A stretch of 46,530 nucleotides of DNA from Alphaproteobacteria bacterium (GTDB lineage Bacteria; Pseudomonadota; Alphaproteobacteria; Micropepsales; Micropepsaceae): assembly GCA_947467345.1 (NCBI GenBank), contig CANIHD010000021.1:1-46530 (forward strand), written 5' to 3'. Under the pieces are notes generated by a model. It searched no databases and was not told where the DNA came from. It saw nothing but the letters and a program-made list of their open reading frames with translations. The translations under genes and the position numbers were made by a program. Numbering within the stretch: the stretch's first letter is position 1; each line of letters begins with the position of its first letter. This document shows, in pieces, positions 8,444 to 16,730 of the stretch.

Positions 8444-8845
8444 TCAATTCGGCCCTGGCCCACGCAGGCTGATGATACTGCCGTCTTCCTTCGTCACTTC
8501 GACCATCTCGCCGCCCGCGCCGCCGTCCTTGAGCGGGTGCAGCTTGATGGTCACCTTATCGCCCGGTTGCAGCGATGTCGGCTTGATGCCGGCGCGCAGC
8601 AGCACAACCGGCGCTTGTGTCTCGATACTCCATTCCACGGGCGCGCCCGCGTCGCCCGGAACGAGCACCTGAATCCAAGAATGCGGGTTTGTGTATTGGA
8701 ATTGCTTCACTGTGCCCGACAGAACTATTTCTTTATCGGCCGCGAACATCGACGCCGTGTGATGTGCCGCAGTGGGCGATGCCGCGAATGTCGCGCAACC
8801 TAGTGCAGCGCAACCAAGAGCTAACAACACGTTCAATTTGACCAT
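8444..8845 (-). CDS. DUF6152 family exported protein
   Basis: 133 residues with a signal peptide ending about APSPTAAHH (ATFAASPTAAHHTASMF in the sequence). The DUF6152 pattern follows: EIVLSGTVKQFQYTNPHSWIQV ... WSIETQAPVVLLRAGIKPTSLQPGDKVTI. This is a small beta-rich periplasmic domain of unknown role that frequently pairs with the downstream DWSGVW-type protein, as here. It is the first gene of the two-gene operon, with ribosome site AGGGGAAG before the ATG, and is divergent from the permease at 8973 across a 127-base gap that should hold both promoters. Confidence 0.8.
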   Translation of the reverse strand: MVKLNVLLALGCAALGCATFAASPTAAHHTASMFAADKEIVLSGTVKQFQYTNPHSWIQVLVPGDAGAPVEWSIETQAPVVLLRAGIKPTSLQPGDKVTIKLHPLKDGGAGGEMVEVTKEDGSIISLRGPGPN

Positions 8846-8972
8846 GGTGCTTCCCCTATGATCTCGTACCGCTCTCGGTCAGGATGGGCGTTCAGGCACA
8901 AGAGTGAACCTTGAACCCGGCCCGCGCAATACGGACACCAACGAAAATTAGCCCGCTAAGGGAGAGTAACCG

Positions 8973-10220
8973 ATGATCGCCTCGCATGACGACACGGGCG
9001 ACAACGCAACTGCGAACATTCACTGGAAAGCTTTGGCGGTCTGCGTCGTGGCCGCCATGGTCGAAGGCTATGACACCCAGGTTTTAGCCTATGTCGCGCC
9101 CCTGATCAGCCGCGAATGGGGCCTCAGGCCGGGCGCCTTCGGGCCGACATTTTCCGCAAGCCTTCTGGGCCTGATGCTGGGCTGCATGTTTGTGGCGCCC
9201 CTTGCCGACCGCCTTGGGCGCCGATGGATCATAGCGGGCTCTACCCTGGCGTATGGCATCCTCATTCTGGCGACGGCGAGTGTCGATCACCTCAACGCCA
9301 TGTTCTGGCTCCGCTTCGTCACCGGCCTTGGCCTTGGCGGCGCCTTGCCCAATCTGGCGGCGATGGCGGCCGAAAGCGCGCCCGCGCATCGGCGGACAAC
9401 CGCCGTAGCGATTCTCTTTTGCGGCTTTGGTCTGGGCTCGTTTTTGGGCAGCATCGTCGCGGCGGTCTTGATGAATTCCTACGGCTGGCAATCGGTGTTC
9501 GTGTTTGGCGGCGCGGCATCCCTCGTACTCGTACCCATCCTGGTATTTGCACTGCCGCGTACCGCGCCGGCCAAAGCGTCCGCGAAGCAGCAGCCCATTC
9601 CAGTGGCCGAGTTGTTTCGGAAAGACCGCAGGCGCGCCACCATCGCGCTGTGGATCGTCTATTTCATGGGGCTGATGGATCTGTACCTGCTGCAAAGCTG
9701 GCTGCCGACCATCGTCAATGCGCAAGGCATGTCCCTTGAGCTATCATCGATTATATCGGGGTTGATGCAAATCGGCGGCATCACCGGCGCGCTGATCATG
9801 GGCCCTATCGTCGATCGCAAGGGACACTACCCTATCCTTCCGGCCGCCTATGGTTTGGCCGCGGCCTCCATCGCTGCGATTGGCTTGACCGGAGATTCCG
9901 TGGTGCTGACCGGCGTCGCAATCTTCTGCGCTGGCTTCGGCATCGTCGGCTGCCAGAACTGCAATAGCGGCGTGGCGGCGATTTTCTATCCGGCAAATTT
10001 GCGCGCGACCGGAATTGGCTGGGCGCTCGGCATCGGACGCGCCGGTTCGATTATTGGGCCATGGGTCGTCGGCGTCCTGCTGGCGACCATGGTGGATTTT
10101 CACATCATCTTCATGTTCAGCGCGCTACCTGCGATATGCGCCGCTCTTGCCTATCTGTGGCTGGGGCGGCAGCGTGATCTGGCGCGAAGCGATGCGATTC
10201 CAGCGTTGCACATGCGCTGA
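8973..10220 (+). CDS. MFS permease, aromatic acid:H+ symporter (AAHS) type
   Basis: 415-residue inner-membrane transporter with twelve predicted helices. The early motif VAAMVEGYDTQVLAYVAPLI matches the (D/E)GYDxQ signature of the AAHS family (PcaK/BenK-like). APLADRLGRRWI is the MFS loop 2-3 motif, and the central loop near residues 195-215 is charged. Expected role: proton-driven uptake of an aromatic acid such as a hydroxybenzoate. It has a strong ribosome site (AAGGGAGAG). No ring-cleavage genes are nearby. It is followed by the damaged MFS and LysR genes. Confidence 0.85.
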   Translation: MIASHDDTGDNATANIHWKALAVCVVAAMVEGYDTQVLAYVAPLISREWGLRPGAFGPTFSASLLGLMLGCMFVAPLADRLGRRWIIAGSTLAYGILILATASVDHLNAMFWLRFVTGLGLGGALPNLAAMAAESAPAHRRTTAVAILFCGFGLGSFLGSIVAAVLMNSYGWQSVFVFGGAASLVLVPILVFALPRTAPAKASAKQQPIPVAELFRKDRRRATIALWIVYFMGLMDLYLLQSWLPTIVNAQGMSLELSSIISGLMQIGGITGALIMGPIVDRKGHYPILPAAYGLAAASIAAIGLTGDSVVLTGVAIFCAGFGIVGCQNCNSGVAAIFYPANLRATGIGWALGIGRAGSIIGPWVVGVLLATMVDFHIIFMFSALPAICAALAYLWLGRQRDLARSDAIPALHMR

Positions 10221-10266
10221 TCTGCCGTTCCGGACTCCGGCCGCAAACTTCTCCGGACTTAGGGTG

Positions 10267-10358
10267 ATGACATTGACCAGCATATCGGGAACCGAGCGAA
10301 TTTATTACGGGTGGTTTGTGCTCGCTGCCACGGCGGCGATGGAGATCATCGGCACGGG
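10267..10358 (+). pseudogene. Second MFS transporter, N-terminal fragment only
   Basis: ATG 10267 (after AGGGTG) opens MTLTSISGTERIYYGWFVLA followed by ATAAMEIIGTGA, the typical first 30 residues of a monocarboxylate-type MFS permease (YYGW at the start of helix 1). After about 10358 the frame runs through the antisense of the LysR gene and stops at 10467. Everything from the middle of helix 1 onward is missing. The approximate end given here is the inferred junction, not a stop codon. Confidence 0.7.
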
Positions 10359-10874
10359 CGCGGTCGGCCGCGTAATTTGGATGGCCAGATCGGCTTCCAT
10401 CCGGAGCACGTGCGCTGATTTCATGGCGCAATTGACGTCGACCAGAAGGCCGGGATTGGCGCGTTGAAAATCGACCAGTTTGGGCGCGATCCAGAACGTC
10501 ACGATGCCCTCGGTCACTGCCAAGCGAACTTCGCCTGTCAGTTTTTCCTCGCCCTGGTCCTTGGCCTGAAGAATTCCGAAAGAGGCCGCCTCCATCCGCG
10601 TGGCGGCCGCGACGACATGATCACCCTCGGCGGTGGTTCGCACGCCATCCACATGACGTGTCAGCAGCGCGGCCCCGAGGTCGCGCTCTAGCTCCGCCAC
10701 GCGTCGGCGAAGGGCATTTACGGATTGGCCAAGATGGTCGGCGGCGGCACGAAAACAGCCCTTTCGGACGATCTCCAAGAATATCCGAACTGCTTCCCAA
10801 TCGGGAACGACCCGCTTCTCCCCGTGGAGTGCCCGTTCCCCGAAAAGAACACCCCGTTCGTCCCTAGTTTGCAT
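10305..10874 (-). pseudogene. LysR-family regulator, C-terminal half lost
   Basis: 189 codons against the usual 290-310. The N-terminal winged helix is intact (DWEAVRIFLEIVRKGCFRAA ... SVNALRRRVAELERDLG), followed by the linker and the first half of the ligand-binding domain up to EADLAIQITRPTAP. The last 16 residues (VPMISIAAVAASTNHP) are simply the antisense of the MFS fragment, so native sequence ends about 10358. Without the second half of the effector domain it probably cannot respond to inducer, though a DNA-binding fragment could still be made. It may once have regulated a nearby transporter; that is inference. Confidence 0.8.
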
Positions 10875-10931
10875 ACCAGAACACCACCTACCGTTAGCTT
10901 TGTATCAAAATAGAACATGGGTGGGTAGAAA

Positions 10932-12148
10932 ATGACTGAGTATCCTTTACGGATGGTCCGCCACGATGGCGGATCGACCCCTGGCGAAGCGCGGCATCAA
11001 CTTGACCGTCTCGATTCCAGTAGAGTTTCAAAGCACTTAACGCTATTCCGCCCGACCGAAACCGAGCTGGGTAATGTCCTAGATCGCGCGCGTGAACGCA
11101 TCCCCAGATTAACCGATACGCGAACCGTTCTCGGCGTCGTTCGACACAATCGGGACTGTTTTTGGGCCATTTCCCGGCGTGGAAATGATTCGGTCGGCGA
11201 AGGCTTCATCGCCATGCTTCCGCTCAATGAGCGGGGGCTGAAGCAATTGGCCGCTGGCACCCTCAGGCGCAACCGGATGTGGCGCTGCTCGCCGTCCCGG
11301 GTGAGCGCCCTGCCGGCATCTATATCTGGGCGACCTTCGCCCCCGGTCGACTGGCCGGCGGCATCGCTCTGTTCATGGATCAGATCGCCAAGGCGCCCTA
11401 TGACGGCGTGAACATGTACACCCGCCCCAACACCGAAGTCGGGCACCGTTTCAATGAATCGCTCGGGTTGAAAAAGGGCGCCAAGATCGGGCCCGTATTC
11501 AACGACAATCTCTATGTTTTCACGCGCGCGCCCAAGCCCGTGCCGCTTTACGACAGCTACCGTCGCGAAGGACCGAAGAACGGCATTACCGTTACCGTCG
11601 CCCGCACCATCGACGATTTCTTGCGCGTAACCTCCATTCGCAGCGCGGTTTACATCGCCGAGCAAGAATGCCCTTACGAGGAAGAATTCGACGGCAATAA
11701 TTTTTCCGCGACCCACCTTCTGGGCTTTGTGAACGGAGAACCGGCGGGATGCCTGCGCATTCGTTTCTTTGCCGATTTCGCAAAGATCGAACGCCTCGCG
11801 GTGCGCAAAGAATTCCGCCACACACGGCTATCCTTCCAGATCGTTCGCGCCGGCTTCGAGCTGTGCAAAATGAAGGGATATCGCCGGATATATGGCCATT
11901 CGCAGAAGCGGCTGGTGAATTTCTGGAGCCGCTTCGGCTTTCGCGTGTGTGAGGGGCGCCCAGAATTCAGCTTCTCCGATTTCGACTATGTTGAAATCGT
12001 GGCGGATGTGGAACGCCATCCCAACGCCGTGACGATTGGCGCGGATCCCTATGTCATCATTCGTCCCGAGGGCCGCTGGCACGAACCGGGGATTCTTGAA
12101 GGATCGTCGAGCCGCGGCGTCTCACGCCCATCGGTCGCGGCGGGTTAA
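10932..12148 (+). pseudogene. Tandem-GNAT acyltransferase gene with a one-base frameshift
   Basis: Two reading frames join into one protein. From 10932 the frame reads to ...EGFIAMLPLNERGLKQLAAGT near 11264. The continuation (PQAQPDVALLAVPGERPAGIYIWATF, cut for length) lies in another frame that runs to 12148. One extra base in the CCC run at about 11261-11264 would restore a protein of about 405 residues. The first domain (through SLGLKKGAKIGP) looks like a GNAT fold. The second (CLRIRFFADFAKIERLAVRK ... RIYGHSQKRLVNFWSRFGFR) is a clear GNAT acetyl/acyltransferase. It could be a real pseudogene, a sequencing error or programmed frameshifting; no slippery site is obvious. It is convergent with the LuxI-type gene, 29 bases apart. 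Confidence 0.75.
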
Positions 12149-12155
12149 TCCCGCC
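12139..12155 (+). terminator. Small GC hairpin at the end of the GNAT gene
   Basis: GGCGGG (12139-12144), loop TTAAT, CCCGCC (12150-12155): a perfect 6-bp stem spanning the TAA stop at 12146-12148. It has no T-tract, so it is a weak terminator candidate between two convergent genes. Confidence 0.35.
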
Positions 12156-12177
12156 TCGATCGGCGTTAAACGCGCTG

Positions 12178-12786
12178 TCAGTACAAGCTGACGGCAACGG
12201 GAATGCCGTATTCGGCGCCGCCCATATACGTCGTCAGCAGCACGGCGCGTGACACCTCGACCGCGACAGCCAAGCGGACGCGGTCGTGTTGCGCGACCGG
12301 CAAGCCAAGCGGCGTCACCGACCAGCCGCGCTCAAGCAGGGTCGGCAGGAACTCGATATCGCAGAAAAGTGTCAGGTTCGCCTGACCGCGCTGAAGCCCG
12401 TAATCGAACATTGCGCAGAACAAATGTCCGTAACGTTCGCGCCCCTCGGATTCGTCTTCATCATCCAATGCGATCCAATGCGACATCTCATAGATCTTCG
12501 AATGGAGGTGCGTCGTGTCGGCAATGGCAAATGAAAATCTGTCTCTGAGCAAATCGACCTCTAGGGTCGGAACCAAGCGTAAAGCTGCAACGACACTCCG
12601 GCTGCTATCCGTCTCAACGACATAGACCACGTCGTCTGCTTCGCCTTGATCGACGCAATTAACCGACAGGCGCGACGCGACATCACTAGTCGCAACGCGC
12701 CCGGCCACCATCTGCCGGTGCTGAAAGAATTGTTCGAGCTGATCGGCAAAGATCGCGCGATTTGTTCGGTCGACAACGAAGATCAT
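12178..12786 (-). CDS. Autoinducer (acyl-homoserine-lactone) synthase-like, LuxI type, divergent
   Basis: 202 residues, the usual LuxI length and layout. The alignment by eye is good: HR at 23-24, VDQGEADDVVYVVE where active enzymes have DxxDAxYLL, AALRLVPT (the LRLLPT motif with its Arg), LLRDRFSF, YEMSHW (usually EMSR/EISR), then LPTLLERGWSVTPLGLPV, as in AHL synthases. Several residues normally invariant differ: the N-terminal Phe and Trp appear lost, the second Asp is Glu, and the Arg after EMS is His. Active members make acyl-homoserine lactones from S-adenosylmethionine and acyl-ACP or acyl-CoA. Given the substitutions this one may use other substrates or be inactive. No LuxR-type regulator is in the window. 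The fold is GNAT-related, like its convergent neighbour. Confidence 0.68.
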   Translation of the reverse strand: MIFVVDRTNRAIFADQLEQFFQHRQMVAGRVATSDVASRLSVNCVDQGEADDVVYVVETDSSRSVVAALRLVPTLEVDLLRDRFSFAIADTTHLHSKIYEMSHWIALDDEDESEGRERYGHLFCAMFDYGLQRGQANLTLFCDIEFLPTLLERGWSVTPLGLPVAQHDRVRLAVAVEVSRAVLLTTYMGGAEYGIPVAVSLY

Positions 12787-12945
12787 TAGAACTCGGTGGC
12801 CAAATGCGGCGGGACATTAGCCCACGAAGTTTGTTGCGAAAATTGAGCAGAATACTGCACGTTAACGATAAGAGTGTTCCACCAGTGCAACGCTCGGCCT
12901 CAGTTAACCTACTCAGCGGCGTGCAAGCTTCACCCCGAAAAGCAC

Positions 12946-12977
12946 AAAACCCCTGCCGGTTAACCGACAGAGGTTTT
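12946..12977 (-). terminator. Intrinsic terminator of the HU gene
   Basis: AAAACCCCTG (12946-12955) and CAGAGGTTTT (12968-12977) flank an inner palindrome CGGTTAACCG. On the minus strand the stem is followed by GGTTTTGTGC, as for an intrinsic terminator about 90 bases after the HU stop codon. It isolates HU from the downstream LuxI-type gene. The gap 12787-13065 holds nothing else I can support. Confidence 0.6.
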
Positions 12978-13065
12978 GATACCTATTTATTTCACCCGTC
13001 TCCGCGTTAGCCGCGAAATGCGGTTTGACGAGACGTGCGTCCGATTCGACCCTGGGCGGGTTAAA

Positions 13066-13410
13066 TCAGATTGATGTCTTCAATTCTTTGGCGACCCGGA
13101 AAGCCACCTTCTTGCTGGCTTTGATCTTGATCGCTTCGCCAGTGGCCGGATTGCGGCCCATGCGCGCGGCGCGCTTGCGAACCTGGAGAACGCCAAGTCC
13201 GTTCAACCGGATGCGGGCGCCCTTCTTCAGGTGCTTCGAGATTAGGGCAACCAAATCATTCAGCATGATATTGGCGAGCTTATTCGTGAGCTCGTGCTTC
13301 TCGGCCATTTGAGTGGCCAAATTGCGGAGGCTTACAGTTTCTACTTTAGCCTTTGCGCCGGCTTCTACTTTAGCCTTCGCGCCGGCAGCGGCGGTAGCAG
13401 TCTTAGCCAT
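13066..13410 (-). CDS. HU/IHF-family DNA-binding protein with an Ala/Lys N-terminal tail
   Basis: 114 residues. The core from about residue 26 is a histone-like HU domain (NLATQMAEKHELTNKLANIM, then LVALISKHLKKGARIRLNGLG and RKRAARMGRNPATGEAIKIK, the beta-arm that enters the minor groove). It bends DNA and organises the nucleoid. An extra tail precedes it: MAKTATAAAGAKAKVE then a second AGAKAKVE, encoded by a 24-base tandem duplication. Start: ATG 13410 with AAGGAAATCTC upstream; longer readings to 13545 have no ribosome site or similarity. Family members are usually about 90-100 residues, so the tail is the unusual part. Confidence 0.88.
   Translation of the reverse strand: MAKTATAAAGAKAKVEAGAKAKVETVSLRNLATQMAEKHELTNKLANIMLNDLVALISKHLKKGARIRLNGLGVLQVRKRAARMGRNPATGEAIKIKASKKVAFRVAKELKTSI
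13342..13389. repeat. 24-bp tandem duplication inside the HU gene
   Basis: TCTACTTTAGCCTTTGCGCC plus GGCT is followed by TCTACTTTAGCCTTCGCGCC plus GGC; the units differ by one base. It encodes the repeated AGAKAKVE of the N-terminal tail. Near identity points to a recent duplication. Confidence 0.8.
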
Positions 13411-13595
13411 GAGATTTCCTTCGTGTAGCGAATCGGAATCAGTAATGCATCTTACTCGATTTCCTCCGTAGGGAAGGCCCATCGCGCTTGTGCCACAGCG
13501 GTTTTCACACCTTGCCTGTGGATTTGTTGCGAATTTTCGGGCCAAAACGCGAAAATATCGCGCATCAGCGTTGCTGGATCGATTTTGCGCTCGCT

Positions 13596-15368
13596 TTACG
13601 AGCCGAATCGAATCGGCACCGCAGGCAATAGATCGCGCAAGGAATTGCCCAGATAGGTATCGCCTTCGAGGTCGGAGAGCCGCAACACACCCTCACGGCA
13701 CGCACCGCTCTCGATCAGCTCACGCCGCAAGCATCCTGCAAGGGCGCCGGACGAGAGGGGCGGTGTTACCAGGCCGCCATCAATCTTGACGAACAGATTG
13801 GTGAAATTCCCCTCCACAAGCTCGTCCCGCTCGTTCAGGAAAATCACCTGATCGCAGCCGGTCTCCGCGCGCAGACGCTGAAACTCCTGATCATAAAGGG
13901 CGCGCCACCCTGTCTTGTGCCGCGCCAGAAGATCGCCACTGCGCAACCGGAGCGGGGAAAGCGCATAGGTAAGGACTTCGGAAGCAGCCGGCAGGCTTTC
14001 GCATTTTATGTCCAGCCGCCCCTCTTCGCTGAGCTCAAGGCGAACGCGCGTCGGCCCCACCCTGCCCGCAACAGCGTCACGCATTGCCGCAAGCATCGCC
14101 TGCCTGTCGAATTCCAAGCCGAACACCGACGCCGAACGGGCCATCCGGTCCAGATGCAAGGCCTCACGCACAAAGCCCCGCGCCGGGTCATGAAGCAGCG
14201 TTTCGATCAGGGAGATGGGGATGCGGCCGTCGCTGTAGAACCGGGATTTGAGCAGGCATTCCTCATATTCGCCCGCCTCCTGTGAGTCGGCGACGACGGC
14301 GCTTCCGATACCCAGAACGCCGCGCCCTCCTGAAATCGTGAGTGTCCGAATCGCGACGTTGAAATCGGCGCTTCCGTCCGGCGCAAATCCCCCCACAGCG
14401 CCGCAATAGACTCCGCGCTGGTGAGGCTCCAATTCCCGAATGATCTCTTCGGCTCGGATCTTGGGCGTGCCGGTTATGGAGCCGCAGGGAAATAATGCCC
14501 GCACCAGATCCGACGGCATGGTCGGCGCGCGCAAATTGCCGGTGACGGTGGACACCATCTGATGGACGCTCGGAAAGCTTTCGATGGCGAACATCTCAGC
14601 GACGCGAACGCTGCCCGGCTCGGACACCCGGCTGAGATCGTTTCGGATCAGATCCACGATCATCAAATTCTCGGCGCGGTCCTTCTCGCTTGCCAGGAGC
14701 GCCGCTCTCAAAGCCCCGTCTTCTTCGGTCGTGGCGCCGCGTAGCGAGGTGCCTTTCATCGGACGCGCCGTCAGGACGCCGTTCCGTACGGAGAAGAATT
14801 GTTCAGGTGAAAGGCTGAGAACACTTCGCGTCCCGTCGAACACATAAGCGGCGTGCGGCGCCGCGGCGCGCATACGCAACCCGGCATAAAGCGCGAGTGG
14901 ATCGCCTGCGAAGGCGAATTCGCCGCGAATGGTGAGATTAACCTGATAGATATCACCGGCATCGATATAGGCCTTGGCCCGTTTGAAGGCTTCGGCATAG
15001 GCGGACCGCGAAGGCTCGAATCGAAGCGGCCCGGCATAGGCGCGGCCCGTCACATGCGCGGCAAACCAAGCATCCGCCGCCGTCGCACTCAGCTTTTCGG
15101 GTTTATCGAAAACGCCGAACCAGAGAAGCGGCACATCTCGGCTCTCGGGGAGTAAAGGCAAAAGCCTCTCTTCCAGGACGTAACCGAGCTCGTAGGACAT
15201 ATAGCCGGCGACGTGATGTCCGGCGGCAATTGCTCCGTGAACGGATTTAAATGCGGCCACCACTTCGCTTGGGTTTTCGGCGGTGATGATTTTCAGCGGG
15301 TTAGCAAAAACGGCGACGCTTTTATCGGTGAACCGATCCAGAACGACAAATGGAGAGGCGGAAACCAT
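13596..15368 (-). CDS. pabBC: Aminodeoxychorismate synthase component I fused to 4-amino-4-deoxychorismate lyase
   Basis: 590-residue bifunctional enzyme of folate synthesis. Residues 1 to about 355 are PabB: SGELGYVLEE-like N-terminus (MSYELGYVLEERLLPLLP), YIDAGDIYQVNLT, LSLSPEQFF, ARPMKGTSLRG (the active-site Lys of the PIKGT motif), FPCGSITGTPK and AVGGFAPDGSADFNVAIRT. It converts chorismate plus ammonia to aminodeoxychorismate. From about residue 360 it is PabC, a class IV PLP lyase (GRIPISLIETLL, HKTGWRALYD with the PLP Lys, NERDELVEGNFTNLFV, LGNSLRDLLPA) that releases pyruvate to give p-aminobenzoate. ATG 15368 has AGGAAGGAAT upstream and is preferred to ATG 15425. No pabA glutaminase gene is adjacent, so TrpG may be shared; that is inference. 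Confidence 0.92.
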   Translation of the reverse strand: MVSASPFVVLDRFTDKSVAVFANPLKIITAENPSEVVAAFKSVHGAIAAGHHVAGYMSYELGYVLEERLLPLLPESRDVPLLWFGVFDKPEKLSATAADAWFAAHVTGRAYAGPLRFEPSRSAYAEAFKRAKAYIDAGDIYQVNLTIRGEFAFAGDPLALYAGLRMRAAAPHAAYVFDGTRSVLSLSPEQFFSVRNGVLTARPMKGTSLRGATTEEDGALRAALLASEKDRAENLMIVDLIRNDLSRVSEPGSVRVAEMFAIESFPSVHQMVSTVTGNLRAPTMPSDLVRALFPCGSITGTPKIRAEEIIRELEPHQRGVYCGAVGGFAPDGSADFNVAIRTLTISGGRGVLGIGSAVVADSQEAGEYEECLLKSRFYSDGRIPISLIETLLHDPARGFVREALHLDRMARSASVFGLEFDRQAMLAAMRDAVAGRVGPTRVRLELSEEGRLDIKCESLPAASEVLTYALSPLRLRSGDLLARHKTGWRALYDQEFQRLRAETGCDQVIFLNERDELVEGNFTNLFVKIDGGLVTPPLSSGALAGCLRRELIESGACREGVLRLSDLEGDTYLGNSLRDLLPAVPIRFGS

Positions 15369-15510
15369 ATTCCTTCCTGCCGCTTCAAGAAGCCGCCTGC
15401 AAGCCGCCTTTTGAGCGCCCGGCATAGCGCAGTAACCCTCTGCCCCACCCCGGCCTTGATTGGGCCTGAAAAAATCCCACTTTGGTAAGGAAGCTCTTAG
15501 CGTTCCGCGA

Positions 15511-15539
15511 AAACCTGTCTCGCTGAAACCTGTCTCGCT
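15511..15539. repeat. Direct repeat AAACCTGTCTCGCT x2 upstream of DUF1150
   Basis: Two identical 14-base copies, 15511-15524 and 15526-15539, one base apart, about 75 bases before the DUF1150 start. This could be a binding site pair or simple slippage; nothing else is seen in 15369-15612. Confidence 0.5.
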
Positions 15540-15612
15540 CCTGGGCGTTTACCGTTCAGATCGTGTTCAGCCAAACAGTGGTAGCGTTGAAGCTAAGGAA
15601 TAGGAGGTTGCC

Positions 15613-15870
15613 ATGAGCACCGAAATTGCCAGTGACGTAGAAGTCGAAGCGCCGACCTTTGGTGGCGCTCGTCTGGCCTACATCAAGCGCATCGGCGTAA
15701 AGGAAGCACGCGCCCTTGGCGTGATTCCCTCCGACATCCGCTTGCCGGAAGGCCTGAAGCTTTACGCTATCCATGCCGCAGACGGGACGACGATCGCGAT
15801 CATGGACAATTATGACTCCGCGTATGGAGCCGCTTTGCAGAACGATCTCGTTCCGCTCAGCCTGCACTAA
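15613..15870 (+). CDS. DUF1150 family protein
   Basis: 85 residues matching the small alphaproteobacterial DUF1150 family: YIKRIGVKEARALGVIPSDI ... LPEGLKLYAIHAADGTTIAI ... DNYDSAYGAALQNDLVPLSL. Its role is unknown. In many alphaproteobacteria the gene sits beside a small heat-shock protein (Hsp20) gene, but none is present here. Ribosome site AGGAGGTTGCC is strong. Confidence 0.88.
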   Translation: MSTEIASDVEVEAPTFGGARLAYIKRIGVKEARALGVIPSDIRLPEGLKLYAIHAADGTTIAIMDNYDSAYGAALQNDLVPLSLH

Positions 15871-15878
15871 CGGACCAT

Positions 15879-15903
15879 CGCCGCCGCGCCCCACGCGGCG
15901 GCG
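15879..15903 (+). terminator. Strong GC hairpin after DUF1150
   Basis: CGCCGCCGCG (15879-15888), loop CCCCA, CGCGGCGGCG (15894-15903): a perfect 10-bp stem 9 bases past the stop codon. It lacks a T-run, but position and strength make it a likely terminator or 3' protective hairpin. Confidence 0.6.
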
Positions 15904-15983
15904 GTGTCCGCGCGTTGGAATCAGCGCGCGTCGCGCCCGAGCCAGAGCGCCTGAATCACATCAGAACGTGAAGTGTAAAAGGG

Positions 15984-16451
15984 CTAGGCCGCCTGCGAGG
16001 CAGCTGTAGGCTCGGTGAGGAGCGCGTAGAGCGCCGGCGAATCCGTGGCGGCACGCAGCTTTTCGCAAAGCGCTTGATTGCGCAGCAAACGCGATACGCG
16101 CGCCAGCGCCTTCAAATGATCGGCACCCGCGCCTTCGGGCGCGAGAAGCAGAAATACGAGATCGACGGGTTGGTCGTCCATCGCGTCGAAATCGACGGGG
16201 TGATCCAATTGCGCGAACAGACCGGTCATACGTTCGATACCGGCCATACGACCGTGCGGAACAGCACTGCCCTGTCCCATGCCGGTCGAGCCTAGGCGCT
16301 CGCGTTCCGTCAGCGTTTCAAAAATCTTGCGCTCGGGCAAACCCGTGACCAAGGCTGCCTTCACCGACAATTCCTGCAACACCTGCTTCTTGTTCGCGGC
16401 CTTCAAATGAGAGAGCACCGCGTGAGGCGAGAGCAAATCGGCTATTTCCAT
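15984..16451 (-). CDS. ptsN: PTS IIA-like nitrogen-regulatory protein PtsN (EIIA-Ntr)
   Basis: 155 residues with the fructose/mannitol-type EIIA fold. The phosphorylated His lies in GQGSAVPHGRM, with LTERERLGSTGMG before it and DLVFLLLAPEGAGADHLKAL after it. It is the end of the Ntr phosphorelay (PtsP-NPr-PtsN), which regulates potassium transport and nitrogen/carbon balance rather than importing sugar. It follows rpoN on the same strand, the conserved partner. The usual hpf gene between them is absent, leaving a 279-base gap with its own promoter. Confidence 0.92.
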   Translation of the reverse strand: MEIADLLSPHAVLSHLKAANKKQVLQELSVKAALVTGLPERKIFETLTERERLGSTGMGQGSAVPHGRMAGIERMTGLFAQLDHPVDFDAMDDQPVDLVFLLLAPEGAGADHLKALARVSRLLRNQALCEKLRAATDSPALYALLTEPTAASQAA

Positions 16452-16691
16452 GACACCCTAGATTTTCGAATCGGGCCCGGCTTTTGCCTGCCGATAGTGA
16501 TCGCTTGTTGAGTCACTCGTCGAGGAACTCATATTGCAACGAATGGGCACTTATTCGGTTCCGAAGACTGCCGCGTTCACCGCTACCGCATATCAAAACC
16601 GGTTTCGATCTCCGTCGCAGCGAACTCTGTAATCCTTATTCGCGGCGCAGTCTCGGTGGCCGATTTCACCCTTACGTCGAAAAGGCGGCGG

Positions 16692-16720
16692 ACCATATGT
16701 TGCAGCCGAACCCCTGTCAA
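16692..16720 (-). promoter_or_regulatory. Sigma-70 promoter reading into ptsN
   Basis: On the minus strand TTGACA (16720-16715), 17-base spacer, TATGGT (16697-16692). This is a consensus -35 with optimal spacing. Transcription would start about 16685, giving a leader of about 230 bases before ptsN. It suggests ptsN is expressed separately from rpoN. Confidence 0.6.
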
Positions 16721-16730
16721 TGAAATCCGG

